Notes: generated by a model from the letters alone, not told the origin. A DNA stretch of 64,000 nucleotides from Arthrobacter sp. ISL-65 (GCF_018613795.1 NZ_JAGGPN010000020.1:368862-432861), one strand, 5' to 3'. Counted from the first letter of the stretch, positions 8,937 to 18,603 are shown. A program made the numbers and translations.

Positions 8937-9552
8937 CAGACGCCGGTCTTCTTCGGCCTTCGCCAAGGTCGGAGGGGACCGGCAAGCAGGACCAGGCCCC
9001 GCTCCGGATGAGGACCGGGAGGCGGACCCGGCGTCGGTGGCGCGCGCCATCGTACTGCGCCAGCTGACCGCATCGCCCAAGAGCCGGCAGCAGCTTGAAC
9101 GCAAGCTGGCCGAGCGCAACGTGCCGGAGGACGTCGCCGCGGCCGTGCTGGACCGCTTCGAAGAGGTCCGGCTCGTCGACGACGCCGAATTCGCGGACAT
9201 GTGGGTGCGGAGCAGGTCGCAGTCGCGCAGGCTGGCCAAGGGAGCCCTGCGCCGGGAGCTCGCGGACAAGGGCATTGACCCTGACACGGCGGCCTCGGCC
9301 CTGGAGCAGCTCAGCGACGAGGACGAAGAAGCCTCCGCGCGTCACTTGGTGGAACGCAAGCTTCGGCCGGGGACGGACCTGACTGACCGGGCGGAACGCG
9401 ACAAGACCACACGGCGGCTCGCGTCCATGCTTGCCCGCAAGGGGTACCAGCCCTCGCAGGCTTTCCGGATCGTGGGGGAGGTCCTGGACGCTGCAGCCGG
9501 CGGCGCCGCGTCCGACGAGGATACTTACGAGGCCGCCGCGCACTGGGAGTGA
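8923..9552 (+). CDS. recX: Regulatory protein RecX
   Basis: A 209-residue RecX, which caps and disassembles RecA filaments. The family pattern of three-helix repeats is visible: a first repeat with [27 protein letters not shown], then [36 protein letters not shown], then a final segment with [21 protein letters not shown]. The N-terminal 35 residues are low complexity. The TTG at 8923 overlaps recA by 14 bases and is the farthest upstream start. A GTG near 9038 would still keep the conserved part. The overlap suggests translational coupling that keeps RecX below RecA levels. Confidence 0.92.
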   Translation: MTASSRRRSSSAFAKVGGDRQAGPGPAPDEDREADPASVARAIVLRQLTASPKSRQQLERKLAERNVPEDVAAAVLDRFEEVRLVDDAEFADMWVRSRSQSRRLAKGALRRELADKGIDPDTAASALEQLSDEDEEASARHLVERKLRPGTDLTDRAERDKTTRRLASMLARKGYQPSQAFRIVGEVLDAAAGGAASDEDTYEAAAHWE

Positions 9553-9590
9553 GCGCAGCCGGTACTCTTGGCAGCCGGTACCCTTAATGG

Positions 9591-11141
9591 GTGAGCCTGA
9601 CCTATCCTTCTCCCGCAACCGGCACCGAAAACGAACCGACTGGTGAGGCCGCTGTGCCCCGCACCTACCAGGTGCGCACCTTCGGCTGCCAGATGAACGT
9701 TCACGACTCCGAGCGCATGGCGGGCATGCTGGAAGCCGCCGGTTATGTACCGGCGGACGGTGCCCAGGCCGACGTCGTCGTTTTCAACACCTGCGCCGTG
9801 CGGGAAAACGCCGACAACAAGCTCTACGGCAACCTCGGCCAGTTGGCCCCCGTCAAGGCAGCCAACCCGGGGATGCAGATCGCCGTCGGCGGCTGCCTCG
9901 CCCAGAAGGACCGCGAAACCATCCTGAAGAAGGCGCCCTGGGTCGATGCCGTCTTCGGCACGCACAACGTCGGCGCCCTGCCTGCCCTTTTGGACCGGGC
10001 GCGCCACAACAACGAGGCGCAGCTGGAAATCCTCGAGTCGCTGGATGTCTTCCCATCCACGCTGCCCACCAAGCGCGACTCCGTCTATTCGGGTTGGGTG
10101 TCCATTTCGGTCGGCTGCAACAACACCTGCACCTTCTGCATCGTCCCTGCCCTGCGGGGCAAGGAAAAGGACCGCCGGCCGGGGGAGATCCTTGCCGAGG
10201 TCCAGGCCCTGGTGGACGACGGCGCCATCGAAGTGACGCTCCTGGGCCAGAACGTGAACTCGTACGGGGTGGAGTTCGGGGACCGCCAGGCCTTCTCCAA
10301 GCTGCTGCGCGCCTGCGGAGAGATCCCGGGCCTGGAACGGGTACGTTTCACGAGCCCCCACCCGGCCGCGTTCACCGATGATGTCATCGACGCCATGGCC
10401 GAGACGCCCAACGTCATGCCGCAGCTGCACATGCCTCTCCAGTCGGGATCGGACAAGGTCCTGCGTGACATGAAGCGTTCCTACCGGTCGGCGAAGTTCC
10501 TCGGGATCCTGGACAAGGTCCGCGCCAAGATGCCGCATGCGGCGATCTCCACGGACATCATCGTCGGCTTCCCGGGGGAGACGGAGGAGGATTTCCAGGC
10601 GACCCTGGACGTCGTCGAAAAGTCACGCTTCGCCACGGCCTTCACCTTCCAGTACTCCAAGCGGCCTGGCACGCCGGCAGCGGACCTGCCGGACCAGCTG
10701 CCCAAGGCGGTGGTGCAGGAACGCTTTGAGCGACTCACTGCGCTCCAGGACCGCATCGCGTCGGAAGAGAACGCCAAGCAGCTGGGACGCTGTGTCGAGG
10801 TCATGGTCACCGCCCAGTCCGGCCGGAAGTCCGAGGAAACCCACCGCCTCTCAGGCCGTTCGCAGGACCAGCGCCTGGTCCACTTCGCGGTTCCCGAGGG
10901 CGCTCCTGCCCCGCGTCCCGGAGACCTGGTGACAGTGACCATTACGGAAGCGGCCGCCTTCCACCTGGTCGCCGATCCGGCCACCGCAGCCGACTACTCC
11001 CTGCGCCGGTCCCGCGCCGGCGATGCCTGGGACAGGGCGCAGGCCGACTCCTGCGGCGTGCCGGCGCCTGGCGCAGCGGGGGCCGCCGGCAGAGCAGGCG
11101 TGTCACTTGGCATGCCGTCACTCCCGGTGCGGAGCCGCTGA
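9591..11141 (+). CDS. miaB: tRNA-2-methylthio-N6-dimethylallyladenosine synthase MiaB
   Basis: Radical SAM methylthiotransferase that adds the 2-methylthio group to i6A37 of tRNAs reading U-starting codons. In 516 residues the UPF0004 domain shows its three cluster cysteines ([21 protein letters not shown]). The radical SAM core has CNNTCTFC, and the TRAM domain follows near the C-terminus. About 40 extra residues, Ala/Gly/Arg-rich, follow TRAM. The GTG at 9591 adds a disordered N-terminus, and a GTG at 9654 is a plausible shorter start. It lies directly upstream of miaA, which makes its substrate. Confidence 0.96.
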   Translation: MSLTYPSPATGTENEPTGEAAVPRTYQVRTFGCQMNVHDSERMAGMLEAAGYVPADGAQADVVVFNTCAVRENADNKLYGNLGQLAPVKAANPGMQIAVGGCLAQKDRETILKKAPWVDAVFGTHNVGALPALLDRARHNNEAQLEILESLDVFPSTLPTKRDSVYSGWVSISVGCNNTCTFCIVPALRGKEKDRRPGEILAEVQALVDDGAIEVTLLGQNVNSYGVEFGDRQAFSKLLRACGEIPGLERVRFTSPHPAAFTDDVIDAMAETPNVMPQLHMPLQSGSDKVLRDMKRSYRSAKFLGILDKVRAKMPHAAISTDIIVGFPGETEEDFQATLDVVEKSRFATAFTFQYSKRPGTPAADLPDQLPKAVVQERFERLTALQDRIASEENAKQLGRCVEVMVTAQSGRKSEETHRLSGRSQDQRLVHFAVPEGAPAPRPGDLVTVTITEAAAFHLVADPATAADYSLRRSRAGDAWDRAQADSCGVPAPGAAGAAGRAGVSLGMPSLPVRSR

Positions 11142-11145
11142 CCCG

Positions 11146-12045
11146 GTGGCGGGCCAACCCCCCGTCATAGCGGTTGTCGGCCCCACCGGTTCGGGCAAGT
11201 CCGACCTCGCCGTCGATCTTGCCCTGGCCCTGGACGGCGAGGTGATCAACGCCGACGCCATGCAGTTCTACCGCGGCATGGACATCGGCACCGCCAAGGT
11301 CACCGAGGCTGAACAACGGGGCGTCCGGCACCACCTGCTGGACATCCTGGACGTGACGCAGGAGGCGTCGGTGTCCGACTTCCAGCAGCAGGCAAGGGAC
11401 TGCATCGCGGACATCCACCGCCGCGGCAAGCGCGCCATCCTTGCCGGCGGGTCGGGCCTGTACGTTCGCGCCGCCCTCGATGTGCTGGACTTCCCGGGAA
11501 CCGATCCGGAAATCCGCATCCGGCTCGAACAGGAGAACGCCGCGGAAGGGACTGCGGTGCTGCTGGACCGCCTCCGGGCCGTGGACCCCGTCTCCGCCGG
11601 GCGCATCGGCGACGCCCGCCGCATCATCCGCGCGCTGGAGGTGTTCGAACTGAGTGGACGCCCGTTCAGCTCCTTCATGCCAACCCGCGAGTACCATCAG
11701 CCGGCCATCCAGATCGGGCTGGAGGTTGACCGTGAGCAGTTACGGGACCGGCTCGCTGTCCGCGTGCATCGGATGGTGGAGCGGGGGCTGCTGGCGGAAG
11801 TCGAAGGGCTGGACGCCCGGGGCCTTCGCCGCGGCAAGACCGCACCCCGCGCACTGGGCTACGCCCAGTTTCTCAAGGTGCTCGACGGCGAAGCGGATGT
11901 AGCGCAGGCAGCCGAGGAGACCATCGTGGCCACCAGGCAGTTCGCCCGCCGGCAGCTGACGTGGTTCCGGGCCGACCCCCGCATCAGCTGGCTGGACTGG
12001 CAGGACCCCGGGCTCGCCGCCAAGGCAGCCGGCCTGTGCCGCTGA
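11146..12045 (+). CDS. miaA: tRNA dimethylallyltransferase MiaA
   Basis: Transfers a dimethylallyl group to A37 of tRNA, the step before MiaB. The protein is 299 residues from the GTG at 11146, five bases after the miaB stop. It shows the P-loop [11 protein letters not shown] at the N-terminus, the [15 protein letters not shown] motif with the catalytic aspartate, [11 protein letters not shown], and the C-terminal RQLTWFR segment. An earlier in-frame start at 11023 lies inside miaB and adds an unrelated stretch, so it was not used. miaB and miaA likely form one unit. Confidence 0.95.
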   Translation: MAGQPPVIAVVGPTGSGKSDLAVDLALALDGEVINADAMQFYRGMDIGTAKVTEAEQRGVRHHLLDILDVTQEASVSDFQQQARDCIADIHRRGKRAILAGGSGLYVRAALDVLDFPGTDPEIRIRLEQENAAEGTAVLLDRLRAVDPVSAGRIGDARRIIRALEVFELSGRPFSSFMPTREYHQPAIQIGLEVDREQLRDRLAVRVHRMVERGLLAEVEGLDARGLRRGKTAPRALGYAQFLKVLDGEADVAQAAEETIVATRQFARRQLTWFRADPRISWLDWQDPGLAAKAAGLCR

Positions 12046-12078
12046 GCCAGCACCCAACGCGCTTGAAGAAAGAGCCTT

Positions 12079-12255
12079 ATGACTCTCGCAGTTGCCGCCG
12101 GGCCAAAGCGCACCTCGCGGCGGACCCTCACTGTTGCGATCGCCTCGCTGCTGGCAGCGACGCTGTTCTGGGCCGGCAACTACACCCGCGGCCGGCCAGG
12201 CGGATCCAAACCGTTTTTCTGGCGCCGCTGGCGGGCGGGTAACCTTGAACCATGA
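12079..12255 (+). CDS. Small single-pass membrane protein (hypothetical)
   Basis: A 58-codon frame between miaA and dapF that I do not recognise. It begins ATG at 12079 after a purine-rich GAAGAAAGAG. It has a basic N-terminus (PKRTSRR), one hydrophobic helix of about 20 residues (LTVAIASLLAATLFWAG), then a basic, aromatic tail ending FFWRRWRAGNLEP. Its TGA overlaps the dapF ATG as ATGA, the arrangement used for translational coupling elsewhere in this window. That overlap and the membrane-like composition are the reasons to believe it is real. No function is proposed. Confidence 0.5.
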   Translation: MTLAVAAGPKRTSRRTLTVAIASLLAATLFWAGNYTRGRPGGSKPFFWRRWRAGNLEP

Positions 12256-13196
12256 ATGAAACCCTTGCAGAAACAGCCCGGCCCGCCGGCACCACACTGA
12301 GCGGACTGCGGTTTTCCAAGGGCCACGGAACAGGCAACGACTTCGTCCTGGTCGCTGATCCCGAGGGCGTGCACGCCATCTCCGCGGAGCAGGTCGCCCA
12401 GCTGTGCGACCGTCACCGCGGCATCGGCGGTGACGGCCTCATCCGCGCCGTGCCGTCCCGGCTTCTTGACGAGGGCCGGCAGATTCTTGCCGAAAACCCC
12501 GGCGCCGAGTGGTTCATGGATTACCGCAACGGTGACGGTTCCCTGTCGGAGATGTGCGGCAACGGCGTGCGCGTGTTCGTCCACTTCCTCCTGGCCGAAG
12601 GCCTGGCTGAGCTGCCTGCCGGCGGCTCGCTGACCATCGGCACCCGCGGCGGCGTCAAGACCATTGTCCGCACAGGTGACGGCTACGCCGTCGACATGGG
12701 CCCTTGGGAGTTCATTTTCCCGGACGAGGCAGCGGCCCGCGCCATGGATTCGCTGGTCAGCGCCGACGGACTCGAGGTGCCGCGGCCGGCGCTGTCCGTC
12801 AGCATGGGCAACCCGCACACGGTGGTCGCCCTGGCCGAGCTGTCCGAACTCCGGGACACCCGGCTCTTCACCGCCCCGCACGTCGACCCGGCTCCCGGCA
12901 ATGGCACCAACGTCGAGTTCGTTGTCCCGGCCGAGCCGCTGGTGCACGACGGCGTGGGCACCGTGACCATGCGGGTCCACGAACGTGGTGTCGGCGAAAC
13001 GCAGTCCTGCGGCACCGGAGCATGTGCAGCAGCGGTGGCCATCCGTCACTGGGCCGGGCAGGGCGCCCCGGACACCTGGCAGGTGAAGGTGCCGGGCGGC
13101 GTCGTGGGCGTGAAGTTCTTCACCGTTGCCGGCGGCCGCGAGCACGTGGAGCTCAGCGGCCCGGCAACGATCGTTGCTACCGGGACGCTTTCCTGA
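12252..13196 (+). CDS. dapF: Diaminopimelate epimerase
   Basis: Cofactor-independent epimerase converting LL- to meso-diaminopimelate for peptidoglycan and lysine. The protein is 314 residues. Both active-site cysteines are visible in their motifs: MCGNGVR in the N-terminal half and SCGTGACA in the C-terminal half. Substrate-binding motifs GNDFV, YRNGDGS and GNPHTV are also present. The start at 12252 overlaps the preceding small frame. The 3' end overlaps the convergent methyltransferase gene by 20 bases. This is an unlinked second diaminopimelate gene besides dapA at the left edge. Confidence 0.96.
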   Translation: MNETLAETARPAGTTLSGLRFSKGHGTGNDFVLVADPEGVHAISAEQVAQLCDRHRGIGGDGLIRAVPSRLLDEGRQILAENPGAEWFMDYRNGDGSLSEMCGNGVRVFVHFLLAEGLAELPAGGSLTIGTRGGVKTIVRTGDGYAVDMGPWEFIFPDEAAARAMDSLVSADGLEVPRPALSVSMGNPHTVVALAELSELRDTRLFTAPHVDPAPGNGTNVEFVVPAEPLVHDGVGTVTMRVHERGVGETQSCGTGACAAAVAIRHWAGQGAPDTWQVKVPGGVVGVKFFTVAGGREHVELSGPATIVATGTLS

Positions 13197-13791
13197 CCCG
13201 CAGGATCCTGAAGGATTTGGACGTGTTTTCCCGCGTCACCGTGAAGGAGCCATCCAGAACCTCCGCCAGCCAGCGCTGAAGCGTATCCGAGCCCAGGTTC
13301 TTCTGCACCACCAACCAGGCCGAACCGCCCGGCGCCAGCCTCGGCAGCCAGAGCAGCAGGAGCGAGTGCAGTTCATCCTTGCCGATCCGGATCGGCGGAT
13401 TGGACCAGATGGTATCGAAACGGATTTCCGGGTCCACATCCTCTGGCGTGCTGGCAGCGACGTTGCTCAGCCCAAGCAGTTCAGCGTTCCCGTTGGTGAG
13501 CGCGATGCACCGTTCATTGACGTCCACGGCGTAGACCTGGGCGTGCGGTGCCCGCAGCGCCATGGTCAGGGCGATGGGTCCCCAGCCGCAGCCGATGTCG
13601 AGCAGGTTCCCCTGCGGGGAAGGAGCGGGAACCTCGGCCAGCAGGATGGCCGTCCCCTTGTCGATCCCGTCCGGACTGAAGATGCCGGACGAGGTCTGCA
13701 GCTTCCGCGTTTCACCGGCCAGTTCCACTGTGAGGGGCTTGCGGGTAAACGGCCCCGCAGGTGAGGCGCTGAAATAGTGGGCAGACTCCAT
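13177..13791 (-). CDS. Class I SAM-dependent methyltransferase, RsmC-like
   Basis: A 204-residue methyltransferase from the ATG at 13791 (MESAHYFSASP). A longer frame upstream to 13989 crosses the hflX promoter and is rejected. Motif I LLDIGCGWGPIAL binds SAM, and WSNPPIR is the NPPY-type motif of N-methyltransferases acting on nucleic acid bases. The motif set and the HYFSxxP opening resemble the MTS domain of RsmC (16S rRNA G1207) and its single-domain actinobacterial relatives. The exact substrate is not proven. The last 20 bases overlap the end of dapF. Confidence 0.82.
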   Translation of the reverse strand: MESAHYFSASPAGPFTRKPLTVELAGETRKLQTSSGIFSPDGIDKGTAILLAEVPAPSPQGNLLDIGCGWGPIALTMALRAPHAQVYAVDVNERCIALTNGNAELLGLSNVAASTPEDVDPEIRFDTIWSNPPIRIGKDELHSLLLLWLPRLAPGGSAWLVVQKNLGSDTLQRWLAEVLDGSFTVTRENTSKSFRILRVRKASR

Positions 13792-13862
13792 AACTGGCCA
13801 GATTAGTGGGCTGCCCGCCCGATGGGAAACCGGCCGATCGGAAAGCCGGCCGGCCGTTCTGG

Positions 13863-13868
13863 TATCCT
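13863..13868 (+). promoter_or_regulatory. -10 element TATCCT for a leaderless transcript upstream of hflX
   Basis: TATCCT ends seven bases before the ATG at 13876, so a transcript started by this element would begin at or within a base of that ATG. No clear -35 hexamer is seen, which is common for actinobacterial promoters. Confidence 0.5.
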
Positions 13869-13875
13869 TGAAGGC

Positions 13876-13896
13876 ATGTTCCTGATTTTTGAGTAG
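13876..13896 (+). CDS. Putative six-residue leader peptide (MFLIFE) upstream of hflX
   Basis: A minimal reading frame ATG-TTC-CTG-ATT-TTT-GAG-TAG encodes MFLIFE. It starts at the predicted transcription start of the hflX transcript and so is probably leaderless. A T-rich stretch and GC-rich inverted repeats follow before hflX at 14172. Very short leader frames ahead of HflX or ABC-F ribosome-rescue genes are known to sense ribosome-targeting drugs in other bacteria. The same role here is inference. Confidence 0.4.
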   Translation: MFLIFE

Positions 13897-14171
13897 CCGG
13901 TACCTCTTTTTGCCCGCGGCCTTTAGCCGCCGGCGCCGGCCCATGGCTCCCCTCCAATGCGACGCAGGTATTGCCCTTTGCAGGCACACATCTTCCGCAG
14001 GAGCGCAGCCCGAACAGCACTCAATCAGACCGCTTCCCGCCGGCCATGCCTGACGTCTGCCGGCATTTCAGGAGACCCTCCATGACCCCTCGCAGTCAGC
14101 CCAGCGCGAATACCTCCGCCAAGGGCGGCAATCAGCACTATTCTGAAGATGCAGAACCTTCAAAGGAGACC
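13897..14171 (+). promoter_or_regulatory. Long hflX 5' leader
   Basis: About 275 bases separate the leader peptide from the preferred hflX start. They contain CTCTTTTTG (13905-13913 region), a small hairpin GCGGC-CTTTA-GCCGC (13916-13930), and a GC-palindromic CCGGCGCCGG. An in-frame ATG at 14082 behind GGAG could extend HflX by 30 residues. I find no other gene. Confidence 0.45.
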
Positions 14172-15749
14172 ATGACCAGTCAGCAAAATCCCGGATCCAA
14201 GCCGGCGGCCCAGGACATGAGTCCTGAGGAAATCCAGGCTGTTATCGACCGGATCCTCGCCAAGGACGTCCCGGCCAAGAACGCCGCACCTGCCAACGGC
14301 AGCGGCGCCGACAGCCAAGGCGTTTTGGGCAAGGCGCAGGCCATCTCGCATCTCGACGAAGAGCACAGCACGTTCGACGGCGACCAGCAGGACCTCGAGG
14401 AACGCCGCGCACTGCGGCGCACCGCCGGGCTGTCCACCGAACTCGAGGACGTCACCGAAGTCGAATACAGGCAGCTGCGCCTGGAACGCGTTGTGCTCGC
14501 CGGCCTCTGGAGCGAAGGCACGCTGGGTGATGCCGAGAATTCGCTGCGTGAACTCGCCGCGCTGGCGGAAACGGCGGGCTCGGAAGTCCTCGACGGACTC
14601 GTCCAGCGGCGCGCCAAGCCGGACCCCGGCACCTTCCTTGGTTCCGGCAAGGCCTTGGAACTCAAGGACGTGGTGATGTCCACCGGCGCCGATACCGTCG
14701 TGGTGGACGCCGAACTCGCTCCGTCCCAGCGGCGCGGCCTTGAAGACATCGTCAAGGTGAAGGTCATTGACCGCACGGCACTGATCCTCGACATCTTCGC
14801 CCAGCACGCCAAGAGCCGTGAAGGCAAGGCTCAAGTGGAGTTGGCGCAGCTCGAATACCTCCTTCCGCGCCTCCGCGGCTGGGGTGAATCCATGTCCCGC
14901 CAGGCCGGTGGCCAGGTGGGCGGTGCAGGCGCCGGCATGGGCTCGCGTGGTCCCGGTGAAACAAAGATCGAACTGGACCGGCGAAGGATCCGCACCCGGA
15001 TGGCCAAGCTGCGGCGCGAGATCGCCGCGATGAAGCCGGCACGGGAGACCAAACGTGCCAACCGCCGTCGTAATGAAGTCCCGTCAGTGGCCATTGCCGG
15101 ATACACCAACGCCGGGAAGTCCTCGCTGCTCAACCGCCTTACCGACGCCGGCGTCCTGGTGGAAAACGCCCTGTTCGCCACCCTGGACCCCACCGTCCGC
15201 AAGGCCGAGACCTCAGACGGCGTTGGCTACACGCTGGCCGACACCGTGGGGTTCGTCCGGTCCCTGCCCACCCAGCTGGTGGAGGCCTTCCGCTCCACCC
15301 TTGAGGAAGTGGCGGATGCAGACCTGATCCTGCACGTGGTGGACGTGTCGCACCCGGACCCGGAGGGCCAGATCGCCGCCGTGCGCTCGGTGTTCGCCGA
15401 GGTGGACGCCCGCAAGGTGCCCGAGATCATCGTCCTGAACAAGGCGGACGCCGCCGACCCGTTTGTGGTGGAGCGGCTGAAGCAGCGCGAACCGAGGCAC
15501 GTGGTGGTTTCGGCACGCACGGGGGAGGGCATTGCCGAGCTGCTCAAGGCCATCAGCGAGGCCATCCCGCGGCCAAATGTCAAGATGGAGCTCCTCGTGC
15601 CGTACCACCGCGGCGATCTCATCAGTAAACTGCACGACTCTGACGCGGAGATCCTCAGCCTGGATCACGAAGAGGGCGGCACCCGCGCCGTTGTCATGGT
15701 CCGGGAAGGCCTCGCGGCTGAACTGGAATCCTTCATCAGCAATGACTGA
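14172..15749 (+). CDS. hflX: Ribosome-associated GTPase HflX
   Basis: A 525-residue GTPase that splits stalled or hibernating ribosomes. In actinobacteria HflX has been linked to macrolide-lincosamide tolerance and hypoxia. The N-terminal HflX domain contains TFLGSGKALEL and the glycine-rich linker GGQVGGAGAGMGSRGPGETKIE. The G domain has GYTNAGKSSL (G1), DTVGFVRSLP (G3) and NKAD (G4). The ATG at 14172 has AAAGGAG four bases upstream. The frame is open back to 13971, and ATG 14082 is a possible longer start. The protein overlaps the next gene by 8 bases. Confidence 0.95.
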   Translation: MTSQQNPGSKPAAQDMSPEEIQAVIDRILAKDVPAKNAAPANGSGADSQGVLGKAQAISHLDEEHSTFDGDQQDLEERRALRRTAGLSTELEDVTEVEYRQLRLERVVLAGLWSEGTLGDAENSLRELAALAETAGSEVLDGLVQRRAKPDPGTFLGSGKALELKDVVMSTGADTVVVDAELAPSQRRGLEDIVKVKVIDRTALILDIFAQHAKSREGKAQVELAQLEYLLPRLRGWGESMSRQAGGQVGGAGAGMGSRGPGETKIELDRRRIRTRMAKLRREIAAMKPARETKRANRRRNEVPSVAIAGYTNAGKSSLLNRLTDAGVLVENALFATLDPTVRKAETSDGVGYTLADTVGFVRSLPTQLVEAFRSTLEEVADADLILHVVDVSHPDPEGQIAAVRSVFAEVDARKVPEIIVLNKADAADPFVVERLKQREPRHVVVSARTGEGIAELLKAISEAIPRPNVKMELLVPYHRGDLISKLHDSDAEILSLDHEEGGTRAVVMVREGLAAELESFISND

Positions 15750-17802
15750 CGGGGTGGCAGACGCCGCAGCCAGCGCCACGGCCGGCGAGCAGCATGTACT
15801 GGAGCTGCTCGACCGTGCCGTGGCGGGCATGGGCGGACAAAGCCGCAGCGGCCAGCACGAGATGGCCCGGCAGGTGGCGCGCGCCATCGAAACCGGCGAC
15901 CACCTGCTGGTGCAGGCCGGCACGGGAACCGGCAAGTCGTTGGCCTACCTTGTCCCGCTCATCGCCCACTCGCTTGAGAGCAATAAACCGACCCTCGTCT
16001 CCACCGCCACCCTCGCGCTGCAGACCCAAATCGTGGGCCGGGACCTTCCGCGGCTGCTGGAAAGCCTCAAACCCGCACTCGACCGGCCTGTGAAGATTGC
16101 GCTGGTCAAGGGCCGCGCGAACTATGTCTGCAGGCACAAGCTCGAGGGCGGCTTTCCCTCCGAGGAGCCTTCCGAAGGCCAGCTTTTCTCACTGGGCGAG
16201 GACACCAGCGTCCCGCACTTCGCCGCGGCCATGGGCGGCCCCTCCTCGCAGCTGGGCAAGGAGGTGGTCAGGCTCCGGGAATGGGCGGAGCAGACCACCA
16301 CGGGCGACCGTGACGAGCTCCTTCCCGGCGTCACGGACCGGGCCTGGCGGCAGGTGTCCGTCACGTCCATGGAATGCCTCGGCGCGCAGAAATGCCCCCT
16401 CGCCGAAGAGTGCTTCAGCGAACTTGCCCGCCATAACGCCACGGAAGCCGACGTCGTGGTGACCAACCACGCCATGCTGGCCGTCAGCGCCTTCGAGGGC
16501 CTGGCCGTGCTGCCGGAGTACGACGTCGTGGTGGTGGACGAGGCCCACGAACTCCAGGACCGGGTGACCGGCGCGGTTTCGGGGCAGCTGTCGGTGGCCA
16601 TGGTCCACGCCGCAGCGTCCGGCGCCCGCAAGCACACCGGGATCACTGTTGACGCGCTCAACACAGCGGCCGCCAACCTCGAGGTGGCTCTTGCCGGCGT
16701 TCCCAGCGGCTTGCTGCCCAACGGCCTGAACGACGAGCAGCTGGATTGTGTGGACCAGCTTCGTGAGGCCTGCCGGGCGGCGCTGTCGGATTCCAAGGGG
16801 GACAGCAATACAACGGCCGACGGCGGGCGGCAGCTCGCGCGCTCCCGCCTGCTGGTGATTTTGGAGCTTTGTGAGCGGCTCATCGCCGCCCGGGAAAACC
16901 GCGAGGTGGTCTGGTTCTCGCGGAACAGCACGTTTGATCCCCAGCAAGGATACTCGGCGCCGGACGAGACTGCCCCGGCTCTGGTCAACATCGCCCCGCT
17001 GAGCGTGGCAGGCAGGCTCCGGGAAGGCCTGTTCGCCGGCCATACCGTGGTGCTGACGTCGGCAACACTGGCCATCGGCTCTGCCTTCGAACCCGCCGCA
17101 GGCGGGCTGGGCCTGGTCGGGGACGGCGCACCGAGCTGGACCGGCGTCGACGTGGGTTCGCCCTTCGACTACCCCCGGCAGGGCATCCTGTACGTGGCGG
17201 GGCACCTGCCGAAACCGGGCCGCGGCACTTCGCCTGAGGCGCTGGACGAACTCGAGTCCCTCATCCGCGCCTCCGGTGGGGGAGCGCTCTGCCTGTTCTC
17301 CTCACGGCGGGCCGCCGAGGAAGCGGCAGATGCCCTGCGCACGCGGCTGGATGTCAGCATTCTTTGCCAGGGTGAGTCCACCATGACGGCACTGGTGAAG
17401 CAGTTTGCTGACGAGCCTGATACCTGCCTGTTCGGCACGATGTCACTGTGGCAGGGCGTCGACGTGCCGGGCGGGTCGTGCCGCCTGGTGGTCATTGACA
17501 GGATCCCCTTCCCGCGGCCGGACGACCCCCTGATGACCGCGCGGTCCCGGGCCGTTGCCCAGGCCGGCGGCAACGGTTTCATGTCCGTATCCGCCACGCA
17601 CGCGGCCATCAGGCTGGCCCAGGGGGCAGGACGGCTCATCCGGTCCACGAACGACAAGGGCGTGGTGGCGGTGCTGGATTCCCGGCTGTCCACGGAACGT
17701 TACGGCGGGTTCCTGCGGGCCGCCCTGCCGCCGTTCTGGCCGACGACCGACAGGAAGACCGCCGTCGCAGCACTCGAACGGCTCGCCGGCGCACAGGCGT
17801 AA
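15742..17802 (+). CDS. DinG/XPD-family ATP-dependent DNA helicase
   Basis: A 686-residue superfamily 2 iron-sulfur helicase from the ATG at 15742, overlapping the hflX stop. It has Walker A AGTGTGKSLAYLVP and the DEAH box VVVDEAHEL. Four cysteines typical of the 4Fe-4S domain lie between them (one in NYVCRHK, the others in CLGAQKCPLAEEC). C-terminal helicase motifs include SATLAIG, GTMSLWQGVDVPG and QGAGRLIR. XPD/DinG enzymes unwind 5'-3' and remove R-loops or D-loops. The hflX-dinG order recurs in actinobacteria. No SOS box precedes it directly, since its upstream region is hflX coding sequence. Confidence 0.93.
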   Translation: MTDGVADAAASATAGEQHVLELLDRAVAGMGGQSRSGQHEMARQVARAIETGDHLLVQAGTGTGKSLAYLVPLIAHSLESNKPTLVSTATLALQTQIVGRDLPRLLESLKPALDRPVKIALVKGRANYVCRHKLEGGFPSEEPSEGQLFSLGEDTSVPHFAAAMGGPSSQLGKEVVRLREWAEQTTTGDRDELLPGVTDRAWRQVSVTSMECLGAQKCPLAEECFSELARHNATEADVVVTNHAMLAVSAFEGLAVLPEYDVVVVDEAHELQDRVTGAVSGQLSVAMVHAAASGARKHTGITVDALNTAAANLEVALAGVPSGLLPNGLNDEQLDCVDQLREACRAALSDSKGDSNTTADGGRQLARSRLLVILELCERLIAARENREVVWFSRNSTFDPQQGYSAPDETAPALVNIAPLSVAGRLREGLFAGHTVVLTSATLAIGSAFEPAAGGLGLVGDGAPSWTGVDVGSPFDYPRQGILYVAGHLPKPGRGTSPEALDELESLIRASGGGALCLFSSRRAAEEAADALRTRLDVSILCQGESTMTALVKQFADEPDTCLFGTMSLWQGVDVPGGSCRLVVIDRIPFPRPDDPLMTARSRAVAQAGGNGFMSVSATHAAIRLAQGAGRLIRSTNDKGVVAVLDSRLSTERYGGFLRAALPPFWPTTDRKTAVAALERLAGAQA

Positions 17803-17806
17803 AGAA

Positions 17807-17831
17807 GCCCCGGGCTATAACAGCCCGGGGC
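17807..17831. terminator. Hairpin between convergent dinG-like gene and lexA
   Basis: Perfect 10-base arms GCCCCGGGCT / AGCCCGGGGC with a five-base loop lie just after the helicase stop, facing the lexA 3' end. It probably serves both strands. Confidence 0.7.
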
Positions 17832-17847
17832 CGGAGATTTGCAGCAG

Positions 17848-18603
17848 CTACAGCGAGCGGAGTACGGAAACCACCTTGCCCATGACAACGGCGTGGTCGC
17901 CGAGGATGGGTTCGTACTGGGTGTTCTGGGGAAGCAGCCACGTGTGGCCGTCCCGCTGCCGGAAGGTCTTGACTGTCGCTTCATCGTCGAGCAGCGCCGC
18001 GACGATGTCGCCGTTGACCGCGTCGCTTTGTCGGCGGACCACAACCCAGTCCCCGTCGCAGATGGCGGCGTCCACCATGGAGTCGCCCGCGACCTTGAGC
18101 ATGAAGAGTTCGCCGTGGCCCACCAGCTGCCGGGGCAGCGGCATCAGGTCCTCCACCATTTGGTCCGCGAGGATGGGGCCGCCGGCGGCGATCCGGCCGA
18201 CCAGCGGCACCATTGCTGTGTCCATCGCGCTGGGCAGTTCGGATACGGAAGCGCCTGCGGTGCTAAGGGCGGCGGCCTTGTCCGCGCTGCCGGATTTCGC
18301 CGTTCCCCCATCAAGGGTGAGCGGCATCAGGACCTCCATGGCGCGCGGCCGCTTGGGGTCGCGCCGCAGGTAGCCAAGCTTTTCCAACTGCGAGAGCTGA
18401 TGGGTCACGCTGGAGAGACTGGCCAGGCCGACGGTGTCGCCGATTTCCCGCATCGACGGCGGGTAGCCGTTGTCGTTGACCGAGCGCTGGATGGTCTCCA
18501 GGATCTTTTTCTGCCGGACGGTGAGTCCCTTGGGGATCCGCTGAGACCGCGGGCTGCGCTGGGGAGCCTTGCCGTCAGAGGCCTGTGCTGCCATGTTCGC
18601 CAA
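17848..18603 (-). CDS. lexA: SOS repressor LexA
   Basis: A 251-residue repressor with an N-terminal winged helix ([34 protein letters not shown]...[17 protein letters not shown]) and a C-terminal S24 peptidase domain. The cleavage site Ala140-Gly141, catalytic Ser175 (GDSMVD) and Lys212 (EATVKTF) are all present. Numbering is from the ATG at 18603. An ATG three codons downstream (18594) is equally possible. SOS boxes lie in the divergent region with the LysM gene, implying autorepression. LexA also plausibly controls the boxed sites at recA and at 33808-33821. Confidence 0.97.
   Translation of the reverse strand: MANMAAQASDGKAPQRSPRSQRIPKGLTVRQKKILETIQRSVNDNGYPPSMREIGDTVGLASLSSVTHQLSQLEKLGYLRRDPKRPRAMEVLMPLTLDGGTAKSGSADKAAALSTAGASVSELPSAMDTAMVPLVGRIAAGGPILADQMVEDLMPLPRQLVGHGELFMLKVAGDSMVDAAICDGDWVVVRRQSDAVNGDIVAALLDDEATVKTFRQRDGHTWLLPQNTQYEPILGDHAVVMGKVVSVLRSL

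Noticed and set aside
13971..14171. Longer HflX reading from 13971
   Set aside because: It would run through the untranslated leader, has no family similarity, and lacks the AAAGGAG found before 14172.
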